Notes under the pieces: generated by a model | What the model was told of the DNA's origin: nothing | The model's input: only the letters and a program-made list of their open reading frames with translations | The model's database searches: none | Assembly (NCBI GenBank): GCA_003220435.1 | Contig: QHSL01000072.1 | Location: 1 to 64,000, forward strand | Length of the DNA stretch: 64,000 nucleotides | Direction of reading: 5' to 3' | Source of the DNA: Candidatus Rokuibacteriota bacterium | GTDB taxonomy: Bacteria; Methylomirabilota; Methylomirabilia; Rokubacteriales; CSP1-6 | Shown: one piece after another, positions 1 to 9,083 of the stretch | Numbering within the stretch: position 1 is the first letter of the stretch | How the letters are laid out: each line of letters starts with the position of its first letter | Made by a program: the position numbers and the translations under genes

Positions 1-1
1 C

Positions 2-130
2 CCCGACGACTGGGCTAAGATCGCCGGCAAGAAGGGCGAGCGCATCGTGTACGTCAAGCCGCTCATGGGCGAGACGAAAGAGAAGCAGCGGAGCGTGGAG
101 AAAGTCGTCAACACGGGTCAGTACCTGTAA
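2..130 (+). CDS. mpa: Proteasomal AAA ATPase (ARC/Mpa), C-terminal end only
   Basis: Open reading frame entering from the left edge; only the last 42 codons are visible, ending in TAA. It terminates in TGQYL. Actinobacterial Mpa/ARC ATPases end in the same GQYL-type tail, whose penultimate Tyr docks into the alpha ring of the 20S proteasome and opens the gate. Position directly upstream of dop-prcB-prcA-pafA supports the assignment. The ATPase would unfold tagged substrates and feed them to PrcAB in the cytoplasm. The AAA module lies outside the window, so the call rests on the tail motif and the context. Confidence 0.8.
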   Translation, partial: PDDWAKIAGKKGERIVYVKPLMGETKEKQRSVEKVVNTGQYL

Positions 131-188
131 CGACGAGGGGGCGTCGCGCCCCCCAGCCAATGGGGGGTGCGCGGCGCCCCCAACTTTC

Positions 189-223
189 GCCCCCGGGCTC
201 CGTTGACCGGGGGCGTTCTTTCT
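189..223 (+). terminator. Possible rho-independent terminator between ARC and dop
   Basis: An 8-bp perfect GC stem (GCCCCCGG / CCGGGGGC) with a 10-nt loop is followed by GTTCTTTCT. A second G/C hairpin lies just upstream (GGGGGCG-TCG-CGCCCCC). It may attenuate rather than stop transcription into dop, because dop starts only about 20 nt later and no separate promoter is obvious. Confidence 0.5.
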
Positions 224-243
224 AGCCTTCAGAGAGGACAGCA

Positions 244-1740
244 ATGGCGATCCCGAAAGTCATGGGCATCGAGACCGAGTACGGGATCACGGTCAAGAAT
301 CAACCGGACTTCAATCCGATCCTGTCCTCCCTGTTGCTGATCAACTCCTACGAGACGTTCCGCTCGTCGCGCGTCCGGTGGGACTACGAAGCGGAGAGCC
401 CGCTGCGCGACGCTCGGGGGTTCGAGTACATGGAGGAAAAGGAGGGCACCTCGAAAGAGGAGTCGCGCCTCATCAACCTCATCTTGTCCAACGGCGCGCG
501 CTTCTACGTCGACCACGCCCACCCCGAGTACTCGAGCCCGGAGACCACGAATCCGCGCGACCTGGTCATCTGGGACCGCGCCGGAGAGCGGATCCTGAAC
601 CTGTCGCGGCAGCGCGCCGAGGCCGTCTCGCCGCCCGAGCAGCGGATTCTGATCTACAAGAACAACACCGATAACAAGGGCAACTCGTACGGCACCCACG
701 AGAACTACCTGATGGATCGGCGGGTCCCGTTCGCGCGCATCGTGCAGCACATGATGCCGTTCTTCGTGAGCCGCCAGATCTTCACCGGAGCCGGGAAGGT
801 CGGCGCCGAGAACAACGCCGACCCCTGCGACTACCAGATCTCGCAGCGCGCCGACTTCCTCGAGACCGAAGTGGGCCTCGAGACGATGCACTCGCGCCCG
901 ATCATCAACACGCGCGACGAGCCGCACGCCGACCCCGAGAAGTACCGGCGGCTCCACGTCATCGTCGGCGACGCCAACATGAGCGAGGTCTCGAACTACC
1001 TCAAGGTCGGCACGATGGCGATCGTGCTCAGCATGGTGGAGGACGATTTCATCGAGCGCGACCTCTCGGTGGATGGGCCGGTGGGCGCCTTCCGCGTGGT
1101 ATCGCGCGACCTCACCTGCCGCGAGACGATCCGGCTCAAGGACGGCCGCTCCATCACCGCGGTGGACCTGCAGCGGGAGTTCCTGGCGATGGCGCATCGC
1201 TACTACCGCGACCGGGAGGCCGAGCCGTGGGTGCGCGAGGTGATGGCGCGGTGGGAGTCGACCCTCGACCGCCTGGCCGAGGACCCGATGCAGCTCGGGC
1301 GCGAGCTCGACTGGGTCATCAAGCGCCAGCTGATCGAGAACTACATGGCCAAGCACGACCTCGAGTGGAACGACTCGCGCGTGCAGATGATCGATCTGCA
1401 ATTCCACGACATCCGCCCCGGCAAGGGTCTCTTCTACAAGCTCGAGGAGTCCGACGCGGTGGACCGGATCGCGACCGACGACGAGATCGCGAAGGCCATC
1501 TACGATCCGCCCAAGGACACCCGCGCGTACTTCCGCGGCATGTGCCTGCAGCGCTACGCGGACGAGATCGTCTCGGCGAGCTGGGACTCCGTGATCTTCG
1601 ATCTGAAGGAGGGCCCGCTCAAGAAGATCTTCATGCTGGAGCCGCTGCGCGGCACCGAGGCGCACGTCCGCCAGCTGCTGACCGAGTCGCCCACCGCCGC
1701 CGATCTGCTGCGCAACATCTCGCGCGCCGCCGGGATGTGA
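244..1740 (+). CDS. dop: Deamidase / depupylase of Pup (Dop)
   Basis: 498-aa member of the PafA/Dop carboxylate-amine ligase family (glutamine-synthetase fold). Dop deamidates Pup-Gln to Pup-Glu and removes Pup from substrates in the cytoplasm. The N-terminal GIETEYGIT motif binds nucleotide and metal. RFYVDHAHPEYSSPE carries the catalytic Asp (about residue 90). The long insert at about residues 40-75, before that Asp, is the Dop-loop region and separates Dop from PafA. The ATG at 244 follows a GAGAGGA ribosome-binding site. The gene is followed after 2 nt by prcB. Actinobacteria usually carry pup between dop and prcB; none fits here. Confidence 0.95.
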   Translation: MAIPKVMGIETEYGITVKNQPDFNPILSSLLLINSYETFRSSRVRWDYEAESPLRDARGFEYMEEKEGTSKEESRLINLILSNGARFYVDHAHPEYSSPETTNPRDLVIWDRAGERILNLSRQRAEAVSPPEQRILIYKNNTDNKGNSYGTHENYLMDRRVPFARIVQHMMPFFVSRQIFTGAGKVGAENNADPCDYQISQRADFLETEVGLETMHSRPIINTRDEPHADPEKYRRLHVIVGDANMSEVSNYLKVGTMAIVLSMVEDDFIERDLSVDGPVGAFRVVSRDLTCRETIRLKDGRSITAVDLQREFLAMAHRYYRDREAEPWVREVMARWESTLDRLAEDPMQLGRELDWVIKRQLIENYMAKHDLEWNDSRVQMIDLQFHDIRPGKGLFYKLEESDAVDRIATDDEIAKAIYDPPKDTRAYFRGMCLQRYADEIVSASWDSVIFDLKEGPLKKIFMLEPLRGTEAHVRQLLTESPTAADLLRNISRAAGM

Positions 1741-1742
1741 CC

Positions 1743-2552
1743 GTGAGCGACGAGCGCTGGCGTTCGCTGTTCAGCGACTATTCGAACTCGAGCTTCATCG
1801 ACCTGCTGCGCCGCGAGTCGCCGCACCTGGTTCCGGGCGGGGCGCCGACGCCCCTTCCCGAGATCGAGCCCGTGCACGGCACCACCGTTCTCTCGGTGCG
1901 CTTCCGTGACGGCGTGATCATGGCCGGCGACCGCCAGGCGACCGCCGGCTACCAGGTGGCCAGCCGCCGCATCGAGAAGATCTTCAAGTCGGACGAGCTC
2001 TCCGGCGTCGGCATCGCCGGCGCGGCCGGGCCGGCCATGGAGATGGCGAAGCTGTTCCAGACCGAGCTCGAGCACTACGAGAAGGTCGAGGGCGAAAACC
2101 TCTCGCTCGACGGCAAGGCGAACCGCCTGAGCCAGATGATCCGGATGAACCTGCCGGCCGCGATGCAGGGGCTGGTAGTGGTCCCGATCTTCGCCGGCTT
2201 CGACGAGAAGGCCGGCGTGGGGCGGCTGTTCAAGTACGACATCACCGGCGGCCGCTACGAAGAGACCAACTTCGACGCGCAGGGCTCGGGTTCGAAGGAC
2301 GCGCGCGACTCGCTGAAGAAGCTCTGGAAGCGCGACATGGGACGGGACGAAGCGCTACGCGTCGCCCTCGAGGCGCTCATCGACGCCGCCGACGAGGACG
2401 TCGGCACCGGCGGTCCGGACCTGGTGCGCGGGATCTTCCCGTCGGTGAAGACCATCACGCGCTCGGGCTTCGGCGACGTGCCCGAGGACGAAGTGCGGCG
2501 CGTCTGCGAGGAGATCCTGAGCGAGCGAACCCGCGCCGGAAACGGGGCCTGA
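1743..2552 (+). CDS. prcB: 20S proteasome beta subunit (PrcB)
   Basis: 269 aa from a GTG placed 2 nt after the dop stop; the longer ORF in the track runs back into dop and is not needed. A propeptide of about 46 residues precedes the autoprocessing site HG|TTVLSVRF, so the mature enzyme starts with catalytic Thr1. Asp17 (AGDRQ) and Lys33 (RIEKIF), counted from Thr1, are both present, so the subunit should be active. It forms the two inner heptameric rings of the 20S core with PrcA. Close spacing to dop and prcA indicates one operon. Confidence 0.95.
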   Translation: MSDERWRSLFSDYSNSSFIDLLRRESPHLVPGGAPTPLPEIEPVHGTTVLSVRFRDGVIMAGDRQATAGYQVASRRIEKIFKSDELSGVGIAGAAGPAMEMAKLFQTELEHYEKVEGENLSLDGKANRLSQMIRMNLPAAMQGLVVVPIFAGFDEKAGVGRLFKYDITGGRYEETNFDAQGSGSKDARDSLKKLWKRDMGRDEALRVALEALIDAADEDVGTGGPDLVRGIFPSVKTITRSGFGDVPEDEVRRVCEEILSERTRAGNGA

Positions 2553-2556
2553 CGTC

Positions 2557-3249
2557 ATGCCGCTGCCCTATTACGTGAGCCCCGAGCAGATGATGAAGGA
2601 CAAGGCCGAGTATGCCCGCAAGGGCATTGCGCGCGGCCGGTCCATCGTCACCCTCGAGTACGGCGAAGGCATTCTCCTGGTCGCCGAGAACCCGTCTACG
2701 CTCCTGCACAAGATCTCGGAGATCTACGATCGGATCGCCTTCGCCGGCGTCGGCAAGTACAACGAGTTCGAGAACCTCCGGATCGCCGGCATCCGCCACG
2801 CCGACGTGAAGGGCTACTCGTACAGCCGCGGCGACGTGACGGCCAAGGCGCTGGCCAACGCCTATTCCCAGGCGCTCGGCAACATCTTCACCCAGGACAT
2901 CAAGCCGTTCGAGGTGGAGGTGCTGGTGGCCGAGGTCGGCGACGCCAACGGCTCGAAGAGCGAGATCTATCACATCCTCTACGACGGCACGATCGAGGAC
3001 GAGCGGAACTACGCAGCGATGGGCGGTCAGGCCGACGAGATTCGGCGGTTTCTCAAGGACCACTATCGCGAGGGCATGACCCTCAACGACGCCTTGCAGC
3101 TCGGCGTGCGGGCGCTGACGGTCACGCAGAACAAGACGCTGACCGAGCGCGACCTCGAGGTCGCGGTCCTGGACCGCACCAAGGCCCGGCGCAAGTTCCG
3201 CCGGATCCCGCTGGAGGCGCTCAGCCAACTCCTGGGCACGGCGAGGTAA
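2557..3249 (+). CDS. prcA: 20S proteasome alpha subunit (PrcA)
   Basis: 230 aa, the usual length for bacterial alpha subunits. It starts 4 nt after prcB. The N-terminal YYVSPEQMMKDKAEYARKG segment matches the gating strand and H0 helix of the alpha family, and there is no catalytic N-terminal Thr. It forms the outer gated rings of the core particle and is the docking surface for the C-terminal tail of ARC/Mpa. It belongs to the same transcription unit as prcB. Confidence 0.95.
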   Translation: MPLPYYVSPEQMMKDKAEYARKGIARGRSIVTLEYGEGILLVAENPSTLLHKISEIYDRIAFAGVGKYNEFENLRIAGIRHADVKGYSYSRGDVTAKALANAYSQALGNIFTQDIKPFEVEVLVAEVGDANGSKSEIYHILYDGTIEDERNYAAMGGQADEIRRFLKDHYREGMTLNDALQLGVRALTVTQNKTLTERDLEVAVLDRTKARRKFRRIPLEALSQLLGTAR

Positions 3250-3273
3250 GCCGTGCTAGTCTGAGGCAGGCTC

Positions 3274-4629
3274 ATGAAGCGGCGGATCTTCGGCCTCGAG
3301 AACGAGTACGGTCTCACCTGCACCCTGAACGGCCAGCGCCGCTTGTCCCCCGACAACGTCGCCCGCTACCTGTTCGAGAAGGTGATCCCCGGCGCCCGCA
3401 ACGCGAACGTGTTCCTGGAAAACGGCGCCCGGCTGTACCTGGACACCGGCTTCCACCCGGAGTACGCGACCCCCGAGTGCGACGACGTCGCCGAGCTGGT
3501 GATCCACGACAAGGCGGGCGAACGCATCGTCGAGGACCTGCTGCATCAGGCCGAGAAGCGCCTTCGCGAGGACGGGATCTCCGGCAACATCCTGCTCTTC
3601 AAGAACAACACGGACTCGGCGGGGAACTCCTACGGCTGCCACGAGAACTACCTGGTCAGCCGCGACGTCTCGTTCCAGCGGCTGGCCGAGGCCTTGATCC
3701 CCTTCTTCGTCACCCGGCAGATCTTCGCGGGCGCCGGCAAGGTCCTCCAGACCCCACGGGGCTTCCACTACTGCCTCTCGCAGCGCGCCCAGCACATCTG
3801 CCAGGAGATCTCCGGCGCCACGACATCATCGCGCTCGATCATCAACACCCGCGACGAGCCGCACGCCGATGCCGAGCGATATCGCCGCCTTCACGTCATC
3901 GTGGGCGACTCGAACATGTCCGAGGTCGCCACCTATCTGAAGATCGGCACGACGGCCCTCGTGCTCGACATGATCGAGGACGGCTTCTTCGACCGCGATT
4001 ACTCACTGCAGTCGCCGGTTCAGGCGATCCGCGATATCTCGCACGATCCGACGCTGCGCGAGGCGATCAAGCTGAAGGACGGGCGCTCGATCACGGCGCT
4101 CCAGATGCAGTTCGAGTACCTCGAGTACGCCACGCGGTACGTCAACTCCATCAACGCCGATCCGACGACCAAAGATGTTCTGGCTCGCTGGACGGACATC
4201 CTCACCAAGCTCGAGACAGACCCGATGCAGCTCAGCCGCGAGCTCGACTGGGTCATCAAGCGCCAGCTCATCGACAACTTCATGAACCGTCACCGCCTTT
4301 CCTGGCGTGATCCGAAGGTGTCGCTGCTGGACCTCCAGTATCACGACATCCGGCCCGACAAGGGCGTCTACTACCGCCTCGTCAGTAACGACCACGTGGA
4401 CCGGATCACCGACGACGAGACGATCGAGCAGGCCAAGCACGTGCCGCCACAGACCACCCGGGCGCGGCTGCGCGGTGAGTTCATCCGGCAGGCGAACCTG
4501 AAGGGCAAGGACTATCGCGTCGACTGGGTCTACCTGAAGCTCAACGATCCGGAGCGCGAGACGATCCTCTGCAAGGACCCGTTCCAGTCCCACGACGAGC
4601 GGGTCGAGCGCCTCATCCGCTCGTTCTGA
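3274..4629 (+). CDS. pafA: Pup--protein ligase (PafA)
   Basis: 451 aa. Paralogue of Dop that ligates the C-terminal Glu of Pup to substrate lysines using ATP. The N-terminal GLENEYGLT motif is the PafA counterpart of the Dop [26 protein letters not shown] holds the catalytic Asp at about residue 57. The Dop-type loop insert is absent, which identifies this copy as the ligase. It lies 24 nt after prcA and is the last gene of the proteasome unit. A ligase with no pup alongside implies that the modifier is encoded elsewhere. Confidence 0.95.
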   Translation: MKRRIFGLENEYGLTCTLNGQRRLSPDNVARYLFEKVIPGARNANVFLENGARLYLDTGFHPEYATPECDDVAELVIHDKAGERIVEDLLHQAEKRLREDGISGNILLFKNNTDSAGNSYGCHENYLVSRDVSFQRLAEALIPFFVTRQIFAGAGKVLQTPRGFHYCLSQRAQHICQEISGATTSSRSIINTRDEPHADAERYRRLHVIVGDSNMSEVATYLKIGTTALVLDMIEDGFFDRDYSLQSPVQAIRDISHDPTLREAIKLKDGRSITALQMQFEYLEYATRYVNSINADPTTKDVLARWTDILTKLETDPMQLSRELDWVIKRQLIDNFMNRHRLSWRDPKVSLLDLQYHDIRPDKGVYYRLVSNDHVDRITDDETIEQAKHVPPQTTRARLRGEFIRQANLKGKDYRVDWVYLKLNDPERETILCKDPFQSHDERVERLIRSF

Positions 4630-4646
4630 TTTTCTTCGAAATAAAT

Positions 4647-4707
4647 GGGGGGCCTCGACGGGCCCCCCAAGCCCCCCAGCGCTCGGAAGCGCCCCGGCGG
4701 AGCCGTG
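4647..4707 (+). repeat. 61-nt dispersed intergenic repeat, copy A
   Basis: A 61-nt element beginning with a strong hairpin (GGGGGGCC, TCGACG loop, GGCCCCCC) and ending in AGCGCCCCGGCGGAGCCGTG. A copy of identical length lies in inverse orientation at 33189-33249, with the same start (GGGGGGCC.CGACGGGCC) and the same 20-nt end with one mismatch. It sits just after pafA, so it may also act as a transcription end, although it has no T tract. Confidence 0.6.
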
Positions 4708-4844
4708 ACCCACGCCCGTAGAGCGCCCATCGATTTTGCGCAACGTCCGCACGGGCTTCGACGCGCTTAGAAGGCCCCGCGCGCGGTACAAGGGGAGGCG
4801 CTCACGCCGAGCCAATGCACGACCGGCAGTGTGGTCACACAAAG

Positions 4845-4871
4845 TTGACACCCCACGGCCGGGGGTGCAAT
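4845..4871 (+). promoter_or_regulatory. Possible sigma-70 type promoter of the bactofilin pair
   Basis: A perfect TTGACA -35 box (4845-4850) is followed 15 nt later by TGCAAT as a weak -10. The element is about 50 nt upstream of the first bactofilin start in an otherwise empty 290-nt gap. The spacing is short and the -10 is poor, so this is tentative. Confidence 0.4.
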
Positions 4872-4921
4872 CCTGGCCTCCCGCGCTCATCCGAGCGGTC
4901 TCACGCAATGAGGAGCTCACG

Positions 4922-5386
4922 ATGTTCAGTACTCAGAAGGGCGCCAAACAGGAGCCGCTGGCGGCCTCGGAAAATGGCAAGTCGGTCGCCTCTTCGGTGG
5001 CGCTGCTGACGATCGTCGGCGAGCGCGCCCGCATGGAGGGCAAGTTCGACATCGCGGACTCGATCCAGGTCGAGTGCGAGGTCGGCGGCGAGATGAACGT
5101 CGGCGGCAAGCTGGTCATCGGCGAGAAGGGCGTCGTGAACGCCAACGTCCAGACGGTGGATGCGATCATCATGGGGCACTACCAGGGCACCATGGTCGCG
5201 ACCGGCAACGTCGAGATCACGGAGACCGGCCGCGTCAGCGGCAACATCACGACCGACTCGCTGGTGATCACCAAGGGCGGCTTCTTCAACGGCAACGTCA
5301 CGAAGATGAACGAGCTGGCGCACGACTCGCGACCGGTCTACATGTCCGACGACAGGTACCCGGCGCAGCTCGGCGCGCCGCGATAA
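4922..5386 (+). CDS. Bactofilin (polymer-forming cytoskeletal protein)
   Basis: 154 aa. Bactofilins polymerise without nucleotide into filaments that place cell-wall or polar proteins. The core at about residues 30-130 consists of short beta-helix turns with regularly spaced G and V residues (GKLVIGEKGVVNANV, GNVEITETGRVSGNI), typical of the family. The ATG at 4922 is chosen because GAGGAG lies just upstream; the longer track ORF begins in non-coding sequence. It is paired with a second bactofilin 24 nt downstream, an arrangement that often means co-polymerising paralogues. Confidence 0.85.
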   Translation: MFSTQKGAKQEPLAASENGKSVASSVALLTIVGERARMEGKFDIADSIQVECEVGGEMNVGGKLVIGEKGVVNANVQTVDAIIMGHYQGTMVATGNVEITETGRVSGNITTDSLVITKGGFFNGNVTKMNELAHDSRPVYMSDDRYPAQLGAPR

Positions 5387-5410
5387 TTCGGCGCGCGCGA
5401 AAGGGTGTCC

Positions 5411-5854
5411 ATGCTCTGGAAGAAGAAGAAGCACGCGGCCACGCCCAAGGGCAGCGACCTGACCGCCTTCATCGACGAAGGATCGGAGATCGAGGGAAAG
5501 TACACCTTCCGCGGGACCGTGATGATGAACGGCAAGTTCAGCGGCGAGATCGTCTCGAGTGACACCCTCATCATCGGCGAGAAGGGTTCGGTTCACGCCA
5601 ACGTCCGCGCCGGCATCGTGTTCATCAACGGCGAGGTGGTCGGCAACGTCCTGGCCGCCGAGCGCGTCGAGCTGCGCGGCGCCGCACGGGTCTTCGGCGA
5701 CGTGGAGGCTCCGGTGGTCGTCATCGAGGAAGGCGTCTTCTTCGACGGCAAGTGCAAGATGACCAAGGCGCAGGGCGCCGACGCGGTCGACGCCCTCCGG
5801 ACCGAATCCCTAGATCGACCAGCCGCGCGTCAGCTCGCGAACGCGCGCGAGTAG
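5411..5854 (+). CDS. Bactofilin, second paralogue
   Basis: 147 aa from ATG 5411 (AAAGGG 5 nt upstream); a GTG at 5405 is an alternative. A basic N-terminus (LWKKKKHA), possibly for membrane association, is followed by beta-helix repeats (GKFSGEIVSSDTLIIGEKG, GIVFINGEVVGNVLAAERVEL). The 3' end overlaps the convergent amidohydrolase gene by 45 nt. It probably forms filaments with the upstream paralogue. Confidence 0.85.
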   Translation: MLWKKKKHAATPKGSDLTAFIDEGSEIEGKYTFRGTVMMNGKFSGEIVSSDTLIIGEKGSVHANVRAGIVFINGEVVGNVLAAERVELRGAARVFGDVEAPVVVIEEGVFFDGKCKMTKAQGADAVDALRTESLDRPAARQLANARE

Positions 5855-7111
5855 CTCGCCGGCGTCGACCGTCGCGAGTCGCCCGCGCGCGACGATGCGC
5901 CGGCCGTGGACCCAGACGTCGGTCACGGCCCGCGGCGACATCGCGTAGACGATCGACTTCAACACATCCGTCCTCGGGTGGAGCGACACGTCGTCGAGGT
6001 CCACCGCGACGAGGTCGGCGAGCGCGCCCGGCGCCAGCGCCCCCGCCTCGAGGCCGAGCACCTCGGCGCCGGACCGGGTCCCGAGTCCGAACACCGTGGC
6101 GGCGTCGATCGCCGCGCCGTCGAGCAGCCGCACGCGCTGCAGCAGCGACGTCATGCGCATCTCCTCGAACACCGAGAGCCGGCTGTTGATGCAGCCGCCG
6201 TCGGTGCCGAGCGCGACCCGGACCCCCGCCTTCAAGAGCTCCGGCACCCGCGTGATCCCGTCGCCCAGGAACATGTTGGCGCTGGGACAGTAGGCGAGCG
6301 CGGCACGCCGGGCGCCCATCAGCCCGATCTCCTCGTCGTCGAGCCAGACGCAGTGGACGCCGATCATCCGCGGGCCGACCACCCCGAGCCCCTCGAGATA
6401 TCGGATGGGAGTGGCGCCGTGCGCGCGGAGGGTGCGCTCGGCCTCGTACTGTCCCTCGGCCACATGGATGTGGAAGCGCGTGTCCTCGGACTCGGCGATC
6501 TCCCACCCCGCCCTGATCATCGCCGGCGACGCGCCGTGCGGGCTGTGCGGCGCGGGCTGGATCAGCGTGGTCTCGTCGCGCCGATGCGCCGCGATCAGCT
6601 CGCGGGTCCGCCGGGCGGCGTCGGCTACCGTCTCCCGATAGCGCCGGGGGGCGCCCTCCCAGTCGTACATGGCGCGCGCCAGGACGAGGCGGATCCCGAC
6701 CTCGCGCGCCGCCTCGATCACCGCCTCGGCATTCTCGTTGCCGCCGTCTTGTAAATAGAAGAAGTCCGCACAGGTGGTGGCGCCGTGCAGCAGCATCTCG
6801 GCGAACGCGAAGGAGGCGCCGAGCGCGATCGCGCGGCGATTCAGCCGCTCCGAGAACGGGTAGAGCACCCGGTCGCGCCAGCCCACGAAGCCGAGGTCAT
6901 CGCCCAGCCCGCGCAAGAGCGACTGGAAGGTGTGGCAATGCGCGTTGACCGTGCCGGGCAGGAGCGCCTTCCCGGCCAGCGTGACGTCGCCCGGGCGAAG
7001 GCGGTCGAGGGGCTCGATCGACGCGATGCGTCCGCCGTCGAGCGTCACCGCCCGGCCCGAGGCCCAGCCCGTCTCGGTCAGGACGAGCTCGGGAACGACC
7101 CGCGAGAGCAC
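5810..7111 (-). CDS. Amidohydrolase-superfamily deaminase (MtaD/SsnA/TrzN-like)
   Basis: 433 aa. The metal-binding signature is complete in order: NAHCHTF (HxH, near residue 57), FHIHVAEG, GVHCVW and GTDGG (the catalytic Asp). This pattern is that of the subgroup that deaminates or dechlorinates purines, S-adenosylhomocysteine and s-triazines in the cytoplasm. The C-terminus carries the small beta domain shared by cyclic amidohydrolases. It lies 20 nt downstream of fabI on the same strand. The substrate cannot be read from the sequence; purine or SAH-type deaminase is the best guess. Confidence 0.8.
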   Translation of the reverse strand: MLSRVVPELVLTETGWASGRAVTLDGGRIASIEPLDRLRPGDVTLAGKALLPGTVNAHCHTFQSLLRGLGDDLGFVGWRDRVLYPFSERLNRRAIALGASFAFAEMLLHGATTCADFFYLQDGGNENAEAVIEAAREVGIRLVLARAMYDWEGAPRRYRETVADAARRTRELIAAHRRDETTLIQPAPHSPHGASPAMIRAGWEIAESEDTRFHIHVAEGQYEAERTLRAHGATPIRYLEGLGVVGPRMIGVHCVWLDDEEIGLMGARRAALAYCPSANMFLGDGITRVPELLKAGVRVALGTDGGCINSRLSVFEEMRMTSLLQRVRLLDGAAIDAATVFGLGTRSGAEVLGLEAGALAPGALADLVAVDLDDVSLHPRTDVLKSIVYAMSPRAVTDVWVHGRRIVARGRLATVDAGELLARVRELTRGWSI

Positions 7112-7131
7112 TCCGCCGCCGGGGAGAACGC

Positions 7132-7905
7132 TCAGACCGCCATGATGCGGTAGCCGCAGTCGACGTAGATCACCTCGCCCGTGATCCCCGAGGCCATGCG
7201 CGACGCGAGAAACAGCGCGGTGTCCCCGATCTCCCGCAGCTCGACGTTGCGGCGCAGCGGCGCTCGGTCCGCGTGGTGCTTGAGCATGTCGGTGAAGCCG
7301 CGGATGCCCCGGGCGGCGAGCGTGTTGACGGGGCCGGCCGAGATCGCGTTCACGCGAATCCCGCGCGGGCCGAGATCGGCCGCGAGGTACCGCACCGCGG
7401 CCTCGAGCGAGGCCTTGGCGACGCCCATGACGTTGTAGCCGGCGGCGACGCGCTGCGAGCCCAGGTAGGTCATCGCGAGCACTGACGCCCCGTCGGACCG
7501 CTCGAGCAGGGGCAGGGCGGCGCGCGTCAGCCCAACCAGCGAATAGGCCGACACGTCGTGCGCGACGCGGAACCCTTCGCGCTCGGTCGTGACGAAGTTG
7601 CCCTCGAGATCCTCTCGCCGGGCGAAACCAACCGAGTGGACGAGCGTGTCGAGCCGCTCGAAGTCACGCGCCACGCCCGCAAAGACGGCGGCGACTTCTC
7701 CGTCCGAGGTGACGTCACACGGATAGACCCGCGAGCCGGAGAGCGTGCCCGCGAGCTCCTCGACGTTCTCCTTCAGTCGCTCCCCCTGGTAGGTGAACGC
7801 GAGCCGCATGCCGGCGCCGGCGAGCGCCTGAGCGATCGCCCACGCGATCGAGCGCTTGTTGGCGACGCCGAAGACGATTCCCCTCGTGCCGTCGAGCAGA
7901 CCCAT
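7132..7905 (-). CDS. fabI: Enoyl-ACP reductase (FabI)
   Basis: 257-aa SDR-fold enzyme that reduces trans-2-enoyl-ACP with NAD(P)H in the last step of fatty-acid elongation. The N-terminal GIVFGVANKRSIAWAIA is the FabI-type nucleotide-binding signature. The catalytic Tyr-x6-Lys is present as YNVMGVAK. NAISAGPVNTLAARGI and the C-terminal SGITGEVIYVDCGYRIM are also typical. The length matches the family. It is the first gene of a two-gene unit with the amidohydrolase. Confidence 0.93.
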   Translation of the reverse strand: MGLLDGTRGIVFGVANKRSIAWAIAQALAGAGMRLAFTYQGERLKENVEELAGTLSGSRVYPCDVTSDGEVAAVFAGVARDFERLDTLVHSVGFARREDLEGNFVTTEREGFRVAHDVSAYSLVGLTRAALPLLERSDGASVLAMTYLGSQRVAAGYNVMGVAKASLEAAVRYLAADLGPRGIRVNAISAGPVNTLAARGIRGFTDMLKHHADRAPLRRNVELREIGDTALFLASRMASGITGEVIYVDCGYRIMAV

Positions 7906-8000
7906 GCGTGGAGCCTCCGGTGGTCATGATACGGCGAGCCGCGCGCCTCACGCGTCACTCTATCGAGAGGCGACGTTGAGTACAATGGCGGCGCAACGCC

Positions 8001-9032
8001 ATGCCGATCCTCTACGCGCTGATTGCGGCGCTCGCGTTCGGGCTGAGCGCGCCGCTCGCGAAGCTGCTGCTCGCCTCGACGTCGCCGTTGCTGCTCGCCG
8101 GCTTGCTCTATCTGGGCGCCGGCGCGTTTCTTGGGCTCACCCGCCTCGCGTGGCATCGCCGGCCCGCGGTCGGCCGTCGCTTCACGGTGCGCGACCGATT
8201 GATACTGGTCGGCGTCGTGCTGGCGGGCGGCATGCTCGCGCCGCCGTTGCTCCTCTGGGGTCTTTCGCGGAGCCCCGCCGCGGCCACGGCGCTGCTGCTC
8301 AACCTCGAAGTCGTCTTCACGGCCCTCCTGGCCGGCGCCGTGTTCGGCGAGCATCTTGGCCCACGCGTGGGCGGCGCCGCCGTGGTGATGGCGCTCGGCG
8401 GAGCGGCGCTTGGCTGGGCTCCCGGCGGCACGACGAGCGTCGCTGGGATCGGGGCGGTCGCGCTCGCGTGCGCGCTGTGGGCGCTCGACAACAACCTGAC
8501 GAGGCTCATCGCCGAGGCTGACCCGCGGCTGATCGTGACGGTCAAGGGGCTGGGCGCCGGGACTGTCAACACCGTCCTGGCGCTCGTGGGGGGCCAGTCC
8601 CTGCCGGCGCCGTGGACGATCGTCCTCGCGATGGCTCTGGGGGCGGTGAGCTACGGCACGAGTCTCGCCCTGTTCATCGTGGCGATGCGCGATCTGGGCG
8701 CCGCGCGAACCGGCGCCTACTTCGCCACCGCGCCGTTCTTCGGCGCCGCCGGCGGCATTCTCCTCCTCGGCGAGTCGCCGACGCCGGGGCTCCTCGCCGC
8801 GGCGGTGTTGATGGCGCTCGCGACCTGGCTCCTGGCCAGCGAGCGGCATGCGCACGCGCACCGGCACGCCGCGGCCGTCCATGCCCACGTGCACGTCACC
8901 GACGCACATCACCGGCACGAGCACGCGGGCTGGGAGGGGGCGGAGCCGCACAGCCATCCGCATTCGACGGGCCCGCTGGAGCACGAGCACCCGCACACTC
9001 CGGACACCCACCACGATCACGGTCACCGCTGA
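8001..9032 (+). CDS. DMT/EamA-family permease with histidine-rich C-terminal tail
   Basis: 343 aa. The first ~280 residues form about ten hydrophobic segments in two EamA repeats, the drug/metabolite transporter fold of the inner membrane. The last 63 residues hold 21 His (HAHAHRH, HHRHEH, HHDHGHR), a probable Zn/Ni/Co/Cu-binding domain like that of CDF and NiCoT metal carriers but unusual on a DMT protein. It is followed by an unrelated LLM oxidoreductase after about 50 nt. Function is inferred: a metal-linked exporter or sensor-like tail; the substrate is unknown. Confidence 0.8.
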   Translation: MPILYALIAALAFGLSAPLAKLLLASTSPLLLAGLLYLGAGAFLGLTRLAWHRRPAVGRRFTVRDRLILVGVVLAGGMLAPPLLLWGLSRSPAAATALLLNLEVVFTALLAGAVFGEHLGPRVGGAAVVMALGGAALGWAPGGTTSVAGIGAVALACALWALDNNLTRLIAEADPRLIVTVKGLGAGTVNTVLALVGGQSLPAPWTIVLAMALGAVSYGTSLALFIVAMRDLGAARTGAYFATAPFFGAAGGILLLGESPTPGLLAAAVLMALATWLLASERHAHAHRHAAAVHAHVHVTDAHHRHEHAGWEGAEPHSHPHSTGPLEHEHPHTPDTHHDHGHR

Positions 9033-9083
9033 CGCGCTATACTCGCGGCGCGCAACCGACACATCGACGAAGGGACAGTGCTC

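Noticed and set aside
131-243. A pup gene between ARC and dop
   Set aside because: Only about 110 nt with G/C hairpins; no ORF ending in Gly-Gly-Glu/Gln.
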